Origin: Pseudomonadota bacterium
GTDB lineage: Bacteria > Pseudomonadota > Gammaproteobacteria > Xanthomonadales > Xanthomonadaceae
Direction of reading: 5' to 3'
Assembly: GCA_023461075.1 (NCBI GenBank)
Contig: JAEWNY010000090.1
Coordinates: 1-42,502 of the forward strand
DNA: 42,502 nt
In this document: positions 5,846 to 13,681 of the stretch, piece after piece
Layout of the letters: every line of letters starts with the position of its first letter
Position numbering within the stretch: the stretch's first letter is position 1
Position numbers and translations under genes: made by a program
Notes under the pieces: model-generated
Seen by the model: the letters and a program-made list of their open reading frames with translations, nothing else
Databases searched by the model: none
What the model was told of the DNA's origin: nothing

Positions 5846-8608
5846 ATGAAGAAACTCGTGCTGATCGATGGGTCCTCCTACCTGTTCCGCGCCTTCCATG
5901 CGCTGCCGCCGCTGACCAATGCGCAGGGCGAGCCGACCGGCGCGCTGTTCGGCGTGGTCAACATGCTGCGCGCGCACCTGAAGGAAGCGCCGGACTACAT
6001 CGCCTTCGTGATGGATGCCAGCGGGCCGACCTTCCGCGACGAGATCGACCCTGACTACAAGGCCAATCGCCCGCCGATGCCGGACGAATTGCGCGTGCAG
6101 ATCGAGCCGCTGATGCAGATCGTCGGCGCGCTCGGCCTGCCGATCCTGCGCGAGGCCGGAGTGGAGGCCGATGACGTGATCGGAACGCTGGCCCTGCAGG
6201 CCGCCGAGGCCGGCGTCGATGTGGTCGTCTCCACCGGCGACAAGGACATGGCACAGCTGGTGAGCCCGCGCGTACAGCTGGTCAACACGATGAGCGGCAG
6301 CCGGCTGGACAGCGACGCGGCGGTCATCGACAAGTTCGGCGTGCCGCCCTCGCGCATCGTCGATTACCTCTCGCTGGTCGGCGACAAGGTCGACAACATC
6401 CCCGGCGTCGACAAATGCGGGCCGAAGACCGCGGCGAAGTGGCTGGCCGAGTACGACTCGCTGGAAGGCGTGATCGAACATGCCGATGCGATCAAGGGCA
6501 AGGTCGGTGACAACCTGCGCGCGGTGCTGGAGCGGCTGCCGCTGAATCGGCAACTGGTCACCATCCGCACCGATGTGCCGCTGCCGGAGACGTTCGACGC
6601 ATTGGCCCTGCGCGATCGCGATGTCTATGCGCTGCGCACGCTCTACGCCCGTTATGGGTTCAACCAGGCACTGAAAGAACTCGATGGCGGCGCATCGGTC
6701 GATGCCGCCGCATCTGCCAACCTGCCCAAGCCGGCGCGCGGCTTCGTGGCTGCGCCGGTTGCCGCAACGCCCGATGTCGCGCTCGACCCCGCGCTCGCGG
6801 TGGCCGGCGAATACGAAACGGTACTGACCCGCGAACAGCTCGATGCGTGGCTCTTGAAACTGCAAGCCGCCGATGCCTTCGCCTTCGATACCGAAACCGA
6901 CAGCCTGTGCGCGATGGAGGCGAACCTGGTCGGCCTCAGCCTGTGCATCGAACCCGGAAAGGCATGCTACATCCCGCTCGCGCACGACTACCCGGGTGCA
7001 CCGGCGCAACTGCCGATGCAAGACGTGCTGGCGGCATTGAAGCCCGCGCTGGAGGATCCGGCCAAGGCCAAGATCGGCCAGCACGGCAAGTACGATCTGC
7101 ATGTGCTGCGCCGCCACGGCATCGCCGTGCGGGGCTATCGCGATGACACCATGCTGCAGAGTTTCGTGCTCGATTCCAGCCAGCGCCACGACATGGATTC
7201 GCTGGCCAAGCGGCTGCTCGGCATCGACACCATTGCCTACACCGATGTCGCCGGCAAGGGCGCCAAGCAGATCCCGTTCGCCGCGGTCGCCATCGACGAC
7301 GCGACCCGCTACGCCGCCGAGGACGCCGACATCACCCTGCGGCTGGATCGCGTGCAGTCGTCGCAGCTTGCGGGCGAGCCGTCATTGAAACGCGTCTACC
7401 GCGACATCGAAATGCCGCTGGTACCGGTGCTCGAACGCATCGAGGCGAACGGCGTGTCCATCGATGCCGACGAGCTGCGTCGGCAATCGCAGGACCTTGG
7501 CAAGCGCATGCTCGATGCACAACAGAAGGCGACGGAACTGGCTGGCCGCAGCATCAACCTGGATTCGCCCAAGCAGCTGGGCTCGCTGTTGTTCGACGAA
7601 CTGCAGCTGCCGGCGCTGGTGAAGACGCCGGGTGGTGCGCCCTCCACCAATGAAGAAGCACTGGAGGCGATCGCGGAATTGCACGAATTGCCGCGCACGA
7701 TCCTGGAATACCGCGGCCTTGCGAAACTGCGCAGCACCTATACCGACAAGCTGGCGGCGATGGTGAACCCCGAAACCGGGCGTGTGCATACCAGCTACCA
7801 TCAGGCCGGTGCGGCGACCGGGCGGCTGGCCTCGAGTGATCCCAACCTGCAGAACATCCCGATCCGCACCGAGGATGGCCGGCGCATCCGCCGTGCCTTC
7901 ATCGCGCCGGCGGGTCGGCAGATCGTCGCCTGCGATTATTCGCAGATCGAGTTGCGGATCATGGCGCACCTGTCTGAAGATCCGGCGCTGCTGCGTGCGT
8001 TCGAATCCGGCGCCGACGTACATCGCGCGACCGCAGCGGAGGTGTTCGGTCGCGGAATGGACGAAGTCACCGCCAACGAGCGCCGCGCGGCCAAGGCGAT
8101 CAACTTCGGCCTGATGTACGGCATGAGCGCGTTCGGGCTGGCGAAACAACTGGGCGTACCGCGTGGCGAGGCGCAGGACTACATCGCGCTGTACTTCTCG
8201 CGCTATCCGGGCGTGCGCGACTACATGGAACGCACCCGCGAGCAGGCCAAGGGCCAGGGCTTCGTCGAGACCGTGTTCGGCCGCCGCCTCTACCTGCCCT
8301 ACATCCACTCTCGCAACCAGGGCCAGCGCGCCGGCGCCGAGCGTGCCGCGATCAACGCGCCGATGCAGGGCACCGCCGCCGACATCATCAAGCGCGCGAT
8401 GATCGAAGTGGATGCGTGGTTGGACGAGCACCGCGAGCAGGCGCTGATGATCCTCCAGGTCCATGACGAGCTGGTGTTCGAGGCCGATGCCGGCTTCGTC
8501 CCGGCCCTGATCGAGTCCGTCACTTCGCGGATGGCGGGTGCCGCTGAGTTGCGGGTGCCGTTGGTGGTCGACAGCGGCAGCGGCGACAACTGGGACCAGG
8601 CGCATTGA
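5846..8608 (+). CDS. polA: DNA polymerase I
   Basis: 920 residues, full length (E. coli 928). It fills Okazaki gaps and repair patches. The N-terminal 5'-3' exonuclease (about residues 1-290) starts with LVLIDGSSYLFRAFHALP and keeps VEADDVIGTLA, STGDKDMAQLV and GVPPSRIVDYLSLVGDKVDNIPG. The 3'-5' proofreading domain keeps its metal-binding DxE at D348 and E350 (FAFDTETDS), so proofreading should be active. The polymerase domain has motif A with D697 (CDYSQIELRIMAHLSED), motif B (RRAAKAINFGLMYGMSAFG) and motif C with D874 (VHDELVFE). The start matches E. coli-type N-termini. The gene is followed by an sRNA-like region, as in other gammaproteobacteria that carry an sRNA after polA. Confidence 0.98.
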   Translation: MKKLVLIDGSSYLFRAFHALPPLTNAQGEPTGALFGVVNMLRAHLKEAPDYIAFVMDASGPTFRDEIDPDYKANRPPMPDELRVQIEPLMQIVGALGLPILREAGVEADDVIGTLALQAAEAGVDVVVSTGDKDMAQLVSPRVQLVNTMSGSRLDSDAAVIDKFGVPPSRIVDYLSLVGDKVDNIPGVDKCGPKTAAKWLAEYDSLEGVIEHADAIKGKVGDNLRAVLERLPLNRQLVTIRTDVPLPETFDALALRDRDVYALRTLYARYGFNQALKELDGGASVDAAASANLPKPARGFVAAPVAATPDVALDPALAVAGEYETVLTREQLDAWLLKLQAADAFAFDTETDSLCAMEANLVGLSLCIEPGKACYIPLAHDYPGAPAQLPMQDVLAALKPALEDPAKAKIGQHGKYDLHVLRRHGIAVRGYRDDTMLQSFVLDSSQRHDMDSLAKRLLGIDTIAYTDVAGKGAKQIPFAAVAIDDATRYAAEDADITLRLDRVQSSQLAGEPSLKRVYRDIEMPLVPVLERIEANGVSIDADELRRQSQDLGKRMLDAQQKATELAGRSINLDSPKQLGSLLFDELQLPALVKTPGGAPSTNEEALEAIAELHELPRTILEYRGLAKLRSTYTDKLAAMVNPETGRVHTSYHQAGAATGRLASSDPNLQNIPIRTEDGRRIRRAFIAPAGRQIVACDYSQIELRIMAHLSEDPALLRAFESGADVHRATAAEVFGRGMDEVTANERRAAKAINFGLMYGMSAFGLAKQLGVPRGEAQDYIALYFSRYPGVRDYMERTREQAKGQGFVETVFGRRLYLPYIHSRNQGQRAGAERAAINAPMQGTAADIIKRAMIEVDAWLDEHREQALMILQVHDELVFEADAGFVPALIESVTSRMAGAAELRVPLVVDSGSGDNWDQAH

Positions 8609-8741
8609 CGCTGGCTATCGCGATGGGTCCGCAACGGCGAACAGCTAAACCCCGGCTGAATTTGCCCGACACCCCAACATTTTGTTAACGGTCAGGTTCA
8701 CGAATCGTCCATGTTGGAAGTGCTCAACTACACCCGTGGCA

Positions 8742-8858
8742 GATGCAACGTCCGCCACCGATCGCTCCCCTCCCCTGGAGTCGATCCCGGGTAACGGATC
8801 CCTCCCCAGATCCCGATCCCTCCCCCGCCCCGCCGGCCCCCCTCCGGCGGGGTTTTTA
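8742..8858 (+). ncRNA. sX13: sX13-like small RNA with three C-rich loops
   Basis: About 115 bases after polA fold into three hairpins with C-rich loops. Hairpin 1: GATCG-CTCC (8760-8768) pairs with GGAG and CGATC (8777-8786, one bulged T), loop CCTCCCCT. Hairpin 2: GGATC (8796-8800) pairs with GATCC (8809-8813), loop CCTCCCCA. Hairpin 3 is the terminator with loop CCCCCCT. Size, three C-rich loops and a position after polA match sX13 of Xanthomonas, an Hfq-independent virulence regulator that pairs with G-rich mRNA motifs. The 5' end is estimated from the known length; no clear promoter was found. No coding frame with a plausible start fits. Confidence 0.75.
8828..8857 (+). terminator. Intrinsic terminator of the sX13-like RNA
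   Basis: A perfect 9-bp stem (CCCCGCCGG with CCGGCGGGG) with a 7-base C-rich loop is followed by five T. It forms the third hairpin of the sRNA. It abuts the stop codon of the convergent MgtC-like gene; on the minus strand no T run follows, so it is directional. Confidence 0.85.
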
Positions 8859-9374
8859 TTGGTCCGGATGTTGCCCGTCGTGTCCGTCTTCGGGCCCGAT
8901 GCTGCCCGGCTGCGGTAACAGCCGCGGGATCAGCCAGAACACGCCCAGCGCGATGACGGTGGCGATGATCGCCGCGATCTCCTTGCCGAGCCCGGCGGTC
9001 ATGCCGATTGCCGCAGCCAGCCAGATGCCGGCGGCCGAAGTCAGGCCCTGGATGCGGTCGTCGCTGGCCTGCTTGAGGATCGCCCCGGCGCCGAGGAACC
9101 CGATGCCCTGCACCACGCCCTGCATCACCCGGGTGGTCGCATCCATGCTGGCACCGGCAAGCAGCGGCACCAGCACGAACAGCGCCGAACCGGCGGACAC
9201 CAGGATGTGGGTCTTGAGTCCCGCCGGGTGGCCGCCGCGCTCGCGCTCGTAGCCCAGCAAGGCACCGAGCACCGTCGCCACCAGCAGTCGAACAACGATA
9301 CTCGTCGTGGTGCCGGCATCCGGCAATGCGAACTCCCGCGCCAGTGCGGTCCCGATCTCGCTTGCGATGTCCAT
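8856..9374 (-). CDS. MgtC/SapB family membrane protein
   Basis: 172 residues. The N-terminal block has the MgtC signature: LLVATVLGALLGYERERGGHPAGLKTHILVSAGSALFVLV, then QGVVQGIGFLGAGAILK and GLTSAAGIWLAAAIGMTAGLG. Four to five membrane helices fit the family. The C-terminal regulatory domain of longer MgtC proteins is absent: about 15 polar residues follow the last helix. MgtC homologues affect Mg2+-limited growth and inhibit F-type ATP synthase in some pathogens; a role here is inferred from family only. The gene lies 45 bases after the ABC permease gene on the same strand, but CAAGAT placed 6 bases before the ATG suggests its own leaderless start. Confidence 0.85.
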   Translation of the reverse strand: MDIASEIGTALAREFALPDAGTTTSIVVRLLVATVLGALLGYERERGGHPAGLKTHILVSAGSALFVLVPLLAGASMDATTRVMQGVVQGIGFLGAGAILKQASDDRIQGLTSAAGIWLAAAIGMTAGLGKEIAAIIATVIALGVFWLIPRLLPQPGSIGPEDGHDGQHPDQ

Positions 9375-9380
9375 CCGGCG

Positions 9381-9386
9381 ATCTTG
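9381..9386 (-). promoter_or_regulatory. Possible -10 element for a leaderless MgtC-like transcript
   Basis: On the minus strand CAAGAT lies 6 bases before the ATG, with A and T at the two most important -10 positions but C at the first. There is no Shine-Dalgarno sequence. This is a weaker example than uvrD, polA and fnr. Confidence 0.25.
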
Positions 9387-9419
9387 CCATTGCGCAGGTC
9401 GTGCGCGGCGTGAGCGCCC

Positions 9420-10190
9420 TCAGCTGCGCATGCCGGTGCCGCGCCCGAGCAGCCACAGTCCCAGCGCCGCCAGCGCGACGACGAAGAACAGCATCAGGGC
9501 GAACGCGGTCCACACCGGCACGTCGCTGACCCCGAGCAGCCCGTAGCGGAAGGCATTGACCATGTAGAAGATCGGGTTGAGGTGGGTCGCCGCCTGCGCC
9601 CATTCCGGCAGCAGCTTGACCGAATAGAACACGCCTCCGAGGTAGGTGAGCGGGGTCAGGATGAAGGTCGGGACGATGGTGATGTCGTCGAACTTCTTCG
9701 CATACACCGCGTTGACGAAGCCGGCCAGCGAGAAGATGGTCGCGCCGAGCAGTACCGAGGCGAAAGTGATGAAGGGATGCGGAACGCGCACCGGGGTGAA
9801 CAGCATCGCGATCGCCATCACGATCGCGCCAACCAACAGGCCGCGCAGCACCGCGCCGCCGACATAGCCGGACAGGATCACCCAGTTCGGCATCGGGCTG
9901 ACCATCAGTTCCTCGATATGGCGGCCGAACTTGGCGCCGAAGAAACTCGAAGAGATGTTGCCGTAACTGTTCTGGATCACGCTCATCATCACCAGCCCCG
10001 GCACGATGAAGGCCATGTAGTCGATGCCGTCCATCTGGCCGACGCGCGAGCCGATCAGTCCGCCGAAGATCAGGAAATACAGGGTCATGGTGATCGCCGG
10101 TGGCACCAGCGTCTGCGACCAGATCCGCAGGATGCGCGTCACCTCGCGGCGGGTGACGGTCGCGAGCGCGACGAGATTGGGATGGCTCAT
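9420..10190 (-). CDS. yadH: ABC-2 type exporter permease, YadH family
   Basis: 256 residues with six membrane helices and the ABC-2 permease layout. Family-typical blocks are TLVPPAITMTLYFLIFGGLIGSRVG, DYMAFIVPGLVMMSVIQNSYGNISSSFF and PLTYLGGVFYSVKLLPEWAQ, which match E. coli YadH, the partner of YadG. The substrate of the family is unknown. Its ATG overlaps the stop of the ATPase gene by 4 bases, so the pair is translationally coupled. Confidence 0.9.
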   Translation of the reverse strand: MSHPNLVALATVTRREVTRILRIWSQTLVPPAITMTLYFLIFGGLIGSRVGQMDGIDYMAFIVPGLVMMSVIQNSYGNISSSFFGAKFGRHIEELMVSPMPNWVILSGYVGGAVLRGLLVGAIVMAIAMLFTPVRVPHPFITFASVLLGATIFSLAGFVNAVYAKKFDDITIVPTFILTPLTYLGGVFYSVKLLPEWAQAATHLNPIFYMVNAFRYGLLGVSDVPVWTAFALMLFFVVALAALGLWLLGRGTGMRS

Positions 10191-11146
10191 GCGCGCGCCT
10201 CCGCAGCCGTTTCGCGCGGGGCCGAGACCATCCGCACGAACAGTTCCTCCAGCCGGTTCGACTTGGTGCGCATCGATCGCACGCGGATGCCGGCATCGCC
10301 CAGCGCGGCGAACACGCGGTTGAGATCCATCGCCCGCGGCATGTCCAGATCGAGCGTGTGCGCATCGAGCGCGGTCAGGGTCGCGCCCTCGATCGCCGGC
10401 AGCATTGCGGGCAGCTCACCCTCGACATCGAACAGGAAGCCTTCGACATCCAGCATCGCCAGCATCTGCTTCATCGTGCCCTGCGCGACGATCTCGCCAT
10501 GGTTGATGATCGCAAGGTTCCGGCACAGCGCCTCGGCCTCCTCCAGGTAATGCGTGGTGAGGATGATGGTGGTGCCTTCTTCATTGATCTTGCGCAGCGT
10601 CTGCCACATGCCACGGCGGATCTCGATGTCGACGCCGGCGGTGGGCTCATCGAGGATCAACAGACGCGGCCGGGTCATCATCGCACGGGCGATCATCAAA
10701 CGCCGCTTCATCCCGCCCGAGAGCGTGCGGCTCATCACTTCGGCCTTGTCCCAGAGTTGCGCCTCGCGCAGCACCTGCTCGGCGCGAACCAGCGCCTCGG
10801 CGCGCGCGATGCCGTAGAACCCCGCGTAGTTGACGCAGATGTCCAGCGGCTTCTCGAACATGTTGAAGTTGATTTCCTGCGGGACCAGGCCGAGCTGGCG
10901 CATCGCGCCACTGCGGTCGGCGTCGATGTCGATGCCGAATACCTCGACCGTGCCCGAGGTCTTGTTGACCAGCGAGCTGACGATGCCGATCAGGGTCGAC
11001 TTGCCGGCGCCGTTCGGTCCGAGCAGGGCATGGAAATCGCCGGGCCTGACCTGGAGCGAGACGCCTTTGAGCGCCTCGACACCGTTGTCGTAGGTCTTGC
11101 GCAGTTCATGCACGCCCAATGCGGGCGCGAGCGGTGCATCCGTCAT
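10187..11146 (-). CDS. yadG: ABC exporter ATP-binding protein, YadG family
   Basis: 319 residues. One nucleotide-binding domain contains Walker A GPNGAGKST, Q-loop LGLVPQEINFNMFEKP, signature LSGGMKRRLMIARAMM, Walker B LLILDEPTAGVDIE and the switch histidine in TTHYLEEAE. An additional C-terminal domain of about 85 residues follows (EGFLFDVEGELPAMLP ... RVRSMRTKSNRLEELFVRM), as in YadG. A longer frame runs upstream but lacks ABC homology; ATG 11144-11146 is the natural start. TATACT at 11175-11180, inside an inverted repeat, could be its -10. Confidence 0.92.
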   Translation of the reverse strand: MTDAPLAPALGVHELRKTYDNGVEALKGVSLQVRPGDFHALLGPNGAGKSTLIGIVSSLVNKTSGTVEVFGIDIDADRSGAMRQLGLVPQEINFNMFEKPLDICVNYAGFYGIARAEALVRAEQVLREAQLWDKAEVMSRTLSGGMKRRLMIARAMMTRPRLLILDEPTAGVDIEIRRGMWQTLRKINEEGTTIILTTHYLEEAEALCRNLAIINHGEIVAQGTMKQMLAMLDVEGFLFDVEGELPAMLPAIEGATLTALDAHTLDLDMPRAMDLNRVFAALGDAGIRVRSMRTKSNRLEELFVRMVSAPRETAAEARA

Positions 11147-11168
11147 CGCGGGCCAAGGTTCGGTCGGG

Positions 11169-11186
11169 GCCGCCAGTATAGGCGGC
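11169..11186 (-). promoter_or_regulatory. Inverted repeat around a -10-like hexamer before yadGH
   Basis: GCCGCC and GGCGGC flank the hexamer TATACT (minus strand) symmetrically. Transcription from it would give a leader of about 22 bases to the yadG ATG. No convincing -35 is seen, so it may instead be a small hairpin. Confidence 0.3.
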
Positions 11187-11204
11187 GACCCGAGCCCGCC
11201 GCGC

Positions 11205-11753
11205 TCAGAGCCTGTCGGTGGCGCTGATCGCGTCCTCGCCGAACGCCGATTTGGCGAACTTGCGCGCCTGCTCGCAGACCTGGACCTGGATCTCGGGTTT
11301 TGCGGTCGGGTAGCGGGTTTCGACGCGCTCGTAGAACTGCCGGTAAACCGCATCATAGGCCTTGGGATCGACGCCCTGCGCGAGCAGATCTTCGCGCCGC
11401 GCGCGCTCGCGTGCCTTGATGCGGCTTTCCGGCAACAACTTGCAGGCGAGGATCGCCGATTGCCCCAAGGCGTCCGCCCTGACGCGCTCGGTTTCCTTCT
11501 CGCGCAATGCACGTATCGGCATTGGCGCGGGGGTTGCGGTGACGGCTTCGGCATCGGTTTGCGTAGCCGATGGGGAGGTCGCCGAGACATCGGCCGCATC
11601 CGCCGCGGGCGCAGCCACTTCCGCGGGCGCAGCTGCCGCCGAAGCGGGGTCGGGCACCGTTGCTGTGGGAGCCTCGCGCTGGCAGCCCGTGATCGCCAGT
11701 GCTGTGGACAACACCATCATGGCAGGCAGGATGCGGTGGTCGGAGGCACGCAT
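11205..11753 (-). CDS. Putative lipoprotein, function unknown
   Basis: 182 residues. A signal peptide ends in a lipobox (LSTALAITGC, with Cys about residue 23), followed by an Ala/Pro/Thr-rich linker to about residue 80. A charged helical domain then carries REKETERVRADALGQSAILACKLLPESRIKARERARREDLLAQG and YDAVYRQFYERVETRYPTAKPEIQVQVCEQARKFAKSAFG. Two cysteines (LACK and QVCEQ) could form a disulfide. No family was recognised. The start at 11753 was chosen because AGGA lies 9 bases upstream and the signal peptide then has normal length; ATG 11771 is possible. It is transcribed divergently from fpr. Confidence 0.7.
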   Translation of the reverse strand: MRASDHRILPAMMVLSTALAITGCQREAPTATVPDPASAAAAPAEVAAPAADAADVSATSPSATQTDAEAVTATPAPMPIRALREKETERVRADALGQSAILACKLLPESRIKARERARREDLLAQGVDPKAYDAVYRQFYERVETRYPTAKPEIQVQVCEQARKFAKSAFGEDAISATDRL

Positions 11754-11864
11754 GTGTCGGATCCTCGTCATGCGGCCGGACATGGCCGCTTGCCGAGCGT
11801 AAACCCAAACCCCATTAACATGCGTGTCCGGCCCTGCGCCGCCCGTTCCACGGAGTTCCCCGCG

Positions 11865-12635
11865 TTGGCCAGCCCGTTGTTCCCGATCCGCCTGACCGCC
11901 CGTGCCGCGCTGACGCCGGGCGTGTTGCACCTCAAGTTCGCCCGCGACGACGGCCAGTCGCTCGACTACACGCCGGGCCAGTTCATCCAGATCCATTTCC
12001 CGCTCGCGGATGGGACGATGGCGCGGCGCAGCTATTCCTGCGCGACCCGCCACGACCACCACATCGAGCCGGGCGAGGCGGTCGAATTCGTCGCCAGCCG
12101 GGTGCCGGGCGGTGCCGCGACCGCGTTGTTCGAGGGCATGGCGATCGGCGAAACCCTGCAGGCCAGCGGACCGCTCGGACTGTTCACGCTCAAGCCGGAC
12201 GACGCCAACTCACGCTACCTGCTGATCGCCACCGGCACCGGTGTCGCCAGTTATCGCTCGATGCTGCCGGACATCGAGCGGCTGCTGGTCGAGCGCGAAC
12301 TTTCCATCGTGCTGATGCATGGCGTGCGCACGCCCGGCGACCTGCTGTTCGCCGACGAGTTCTGCGATTTCGCCGCGCGCCATGGCGAACGCTTCCGCTA
12401 CCTGCCCTGTCTGTCGCGCGAGTTGCCTGCCGATGATGCGGCGTTGCGCGGCCGCGCCGAGGTACGCCACGGCTATGTGCAGAATTTCCTCGGGGAGGTC
12501 GCACCGCGGGCCGAAGGCGACATCGCCTACCTGTGCGGCAACCCCAACATGGTCGATGCCGGGGTCGAGGCGCTGAAGGGCTTCGGCCTGCCGATGAAGC
12601 ACATCCGCCGCGAGAAATACGTCAGCCTGAAGTGA
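11865..12635 (+). CDS. fpr: Ferredoxin/flavodoxin-NADP+ reductase
   Basis: 256 residues from a TTG start. FNR-fold oxidoreductase moving electrons between NADPH and ferredoxin or flavodoxin. The FAD-binding barrel has YTPGQFIQIHF and RRSYSCAT; the NADP domain has LLIATGTGVASYRSMLP, HGVRTPGDLLF and YLCGNPNMVDAGVEALKGFG. The C-terminus IRREKYVSLK has an aromatic near the end. TTG 11865 was preferred because GGAG (11852-11855) precedes it and the N-terminus PLFPIRL then aligns with relatives; ATG 11820 would add 15 residues and has no ribosome site. The 3' end of the gene is repeated downstream. Confidence 0.88.
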   Translation: MASPLFPIRLTARAALTPGVLHLKFARDDGQSLDYTPGQFIQIHFPLADGTMARRSYSCATRHDHHIEPGEAVEFVASRVPGGAATALFEGMAIGETLQASGPLGLFTLKPDDANSRYLLIATGTGVASYRSMLPDIERLLVERELSIVLMHGVRTPGDLLFADEFCDFAARHGERFRYLPCLSRELPADDAALRGRAEVRHGYVQNFLGEVAPRAEGDIAYLCGNPNMVDAGVEALKGFGLPMKHIRREKYVSLK

Positions 12636-12755
12636 GGCCCGGGCGGCGGATGCCCGGCCACGCGCTTGGCGCGTGGGGCTCGGGTGCGCACGATACGGTG
12701 CCTTGTCAGCGCGCACCCTTGCCCGCCGCGAGAAATACTCCAGCCTGAAGCGAGG
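12606..12755 (+). repeat. Direct repeat of the fpr 3' end
   Basis: A 32-base stretch ending just after the fpr stop (12606-12637) recurs at 12724-12755 with 29 of 32 identities, 118 bases downstream. The copy encodes a near-identical REKY(S/V)SLK tail, but its stop is mutated (TGA to CGA). Between the copies lies a GC hairpin (12658-12676). Confidence 0.75.
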
Positions 12756-12852
12756 CGCGCGCGGCGGCGGGCCGGGCATCCACCGCGCCTGGCCTCTGGG
12801 CGGGTCACACCCGCACGAGCATCAAAAGATCGCGCCGCGCTGTAAAGCACGC
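12636..12852. other. Gene-free spacer after fpr
   Basis: It holds an 8-bp perfect hairpin (CCACGCGC-TTG-GCGCGTGG, 12658-12676) without a T run, which may be a weak terminator, and the second copy of the fpr tail. No coding frame with a supportable start was seen. Confidence 0.5.
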
Positions 12853-12881
12853 TTGACATCGGACACAAAGCCCCATACCTT
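12853..12881 (+). promoter_or_regulatory. Promoter of the XRE-regulator operon
   Basis: A perfect -35 TTGACA (12853-12858) is separated by 17 bases from TACCTT (12876-12881). The predicted start point near 12888 falls inside the palindrome at 12885-12902, which suits repression. Confidence 0.55.
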
Positions 12882-12884
12882 TGA

Positions 12885-12902
12885 TGTCAAGTTTGCTTGA
12901 CA
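12885..12902. promoter_or_regulatory. Palindromic operator TGTCAAG-TTTG-CTTGACA
   Basis: Perfect 7-bp arms around a 4-base spacer end 11 bases before the ATG of the first gene. A third half-site, CTTGACATC, at 12852-12860 overlaps the -35 and pairs with GATGTCAAG (12883-12891) as a 9-bp inverted repeat. The likely ligand is the XRE protein encoded at the end of the operon. Confidence 0.6.
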
Positions 12903-12913
12903 CGAGTTGCGAC

Positions 12914-13078
12914 ATGACAACGCCCCGCAACACCACTGCCTTGGGTGCCGCCTTCTTCGCCATCGGCATCGCCTTCATGGCGATCGGCATCGGCGGCCAG
13001 AAGGCCTTCCTGGGTGTAGGCGCGGCGGTCCTGGTCGTTGGCCTGATCTACATGGGCAAGGCCCGCAAGGGCGGTTGA
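12914..13078 (+). CDS. Small two-helix membrane protein, first gene of an XRE-regulated operon
   Basis: 54 residues: MTTPRNTTALG, then two hydrophobic helices (about residues 9-27 and 31-48) joined by GGQKA, ending in the basic tail MGKARKGG. No family was recognised. The stop is 3 bases before the next ATG. It lies directly behind the promoter and operator, so it is the first translated product of the unit. Confidence 0.6.
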   Translation: MTTPRNTTALGAAFFAIGIAFMAIGIGGQKAFLGVGAAVLVVGLIYMGKARKGG

Positions 13079-13081
13079 ATC

Positions 13082-13681
13082 ATGATGACCATGCGCCGGT
13101 TCATGTGGATTTTCGTCGCCATCGGTCTTGGCTCGCTGCTGCTGGCGGCGGCCGGACAATGGCTGCTGGCCTGGGGTCGCAACGGGGTCCACACCTGGCT
13201 CGGCATCGGCATCGCCTATCTGCTCACCGCGGGCGCCTTGCAGTTGATGCCGCGCTGGTGGCGCGAGCACATGGACGACGAGTACGCCCAGCCGGCCGGC
13301 CGACGCTATGCACGTGCGGTGATGCCGATCCTCGCGCTCTACTCGGTCACACTGTTCGGTTCGATCTGGCTGATCAAGCGCGGCATCGAACCGATGCCGC
13401 TGCGCGCGGTGGTGGCGGTCGTCCCGGCCTTCTCCATCCTGCTGCTGATGTGGGCGGCACTGCGCTACTTCCGCGAGGCCGACGAGCTGCAACGCCGGAT
13501 CGAAGCCGAAAGCATCGGCGCGGCCTGCCTGGTGGTGGCCTTCGTGTATTTCGCCGGCGGCCTGCTGCAGAAGGCCAAGGTGATCGACGTGCCGTCCGCC
13601 GACGCGATGATCTGGGTATTCCCGATGACGATGCTCATCTACGGCATCGCCAAGTTCATCGCGGTCAGGCGCTACCGGTGA
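13082..13681 (+). CDS. Multi-pass membrane protein of unknown function, paired with an XRE regulator
   Basis: 199 residues with about six hydrophobic helices: two in residues 8-55, a loop with MDDEYAQPAGRRYARAVMP, a pair around 80-130, the cytoplasmic-looking stretch RYFREADELQRRIEAESIGAA, and two more. The EADELQRRI ... ESIGAA segment followed by a helix resembles membrane partners often coupled to small XRE repressors; the function is not known. The start may be ATG 13082 or 13085. The stop overlaps the GTG start of the regulator by 4 bases. Confidence 0.7.
   Translation: MMTMRRFMWIFVAIGLGSLLLAAAGQWLLAWGRNGVHTWLGIGIAYLLTAGALQLMPRWWREHMDDEYAQPAGRRYARAVMPILALYSVTLFGSIWLIKRGIEPMPLRAVVAVVPAFSILLLMWAALRYFREADELQRRIEAESIGAACLVVAFVYFAGGLLQKAKVIDVPSADAMIWVFPMTMLIYGIAKFIAVRRYR

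Noticed and set aside
8742..8858. Possible coding sequence between polA and the MgtC-like gene
   Set aside because: Frames here have no plausible start and the sequence is better explained by the three C-rich hairpins.
9582..10550. Plus-strand frame of 322 residues opposite yadGH
   Set aside because: His/Asp/Arg-rich antisense of the ABC genes with no domain or ribosome site.
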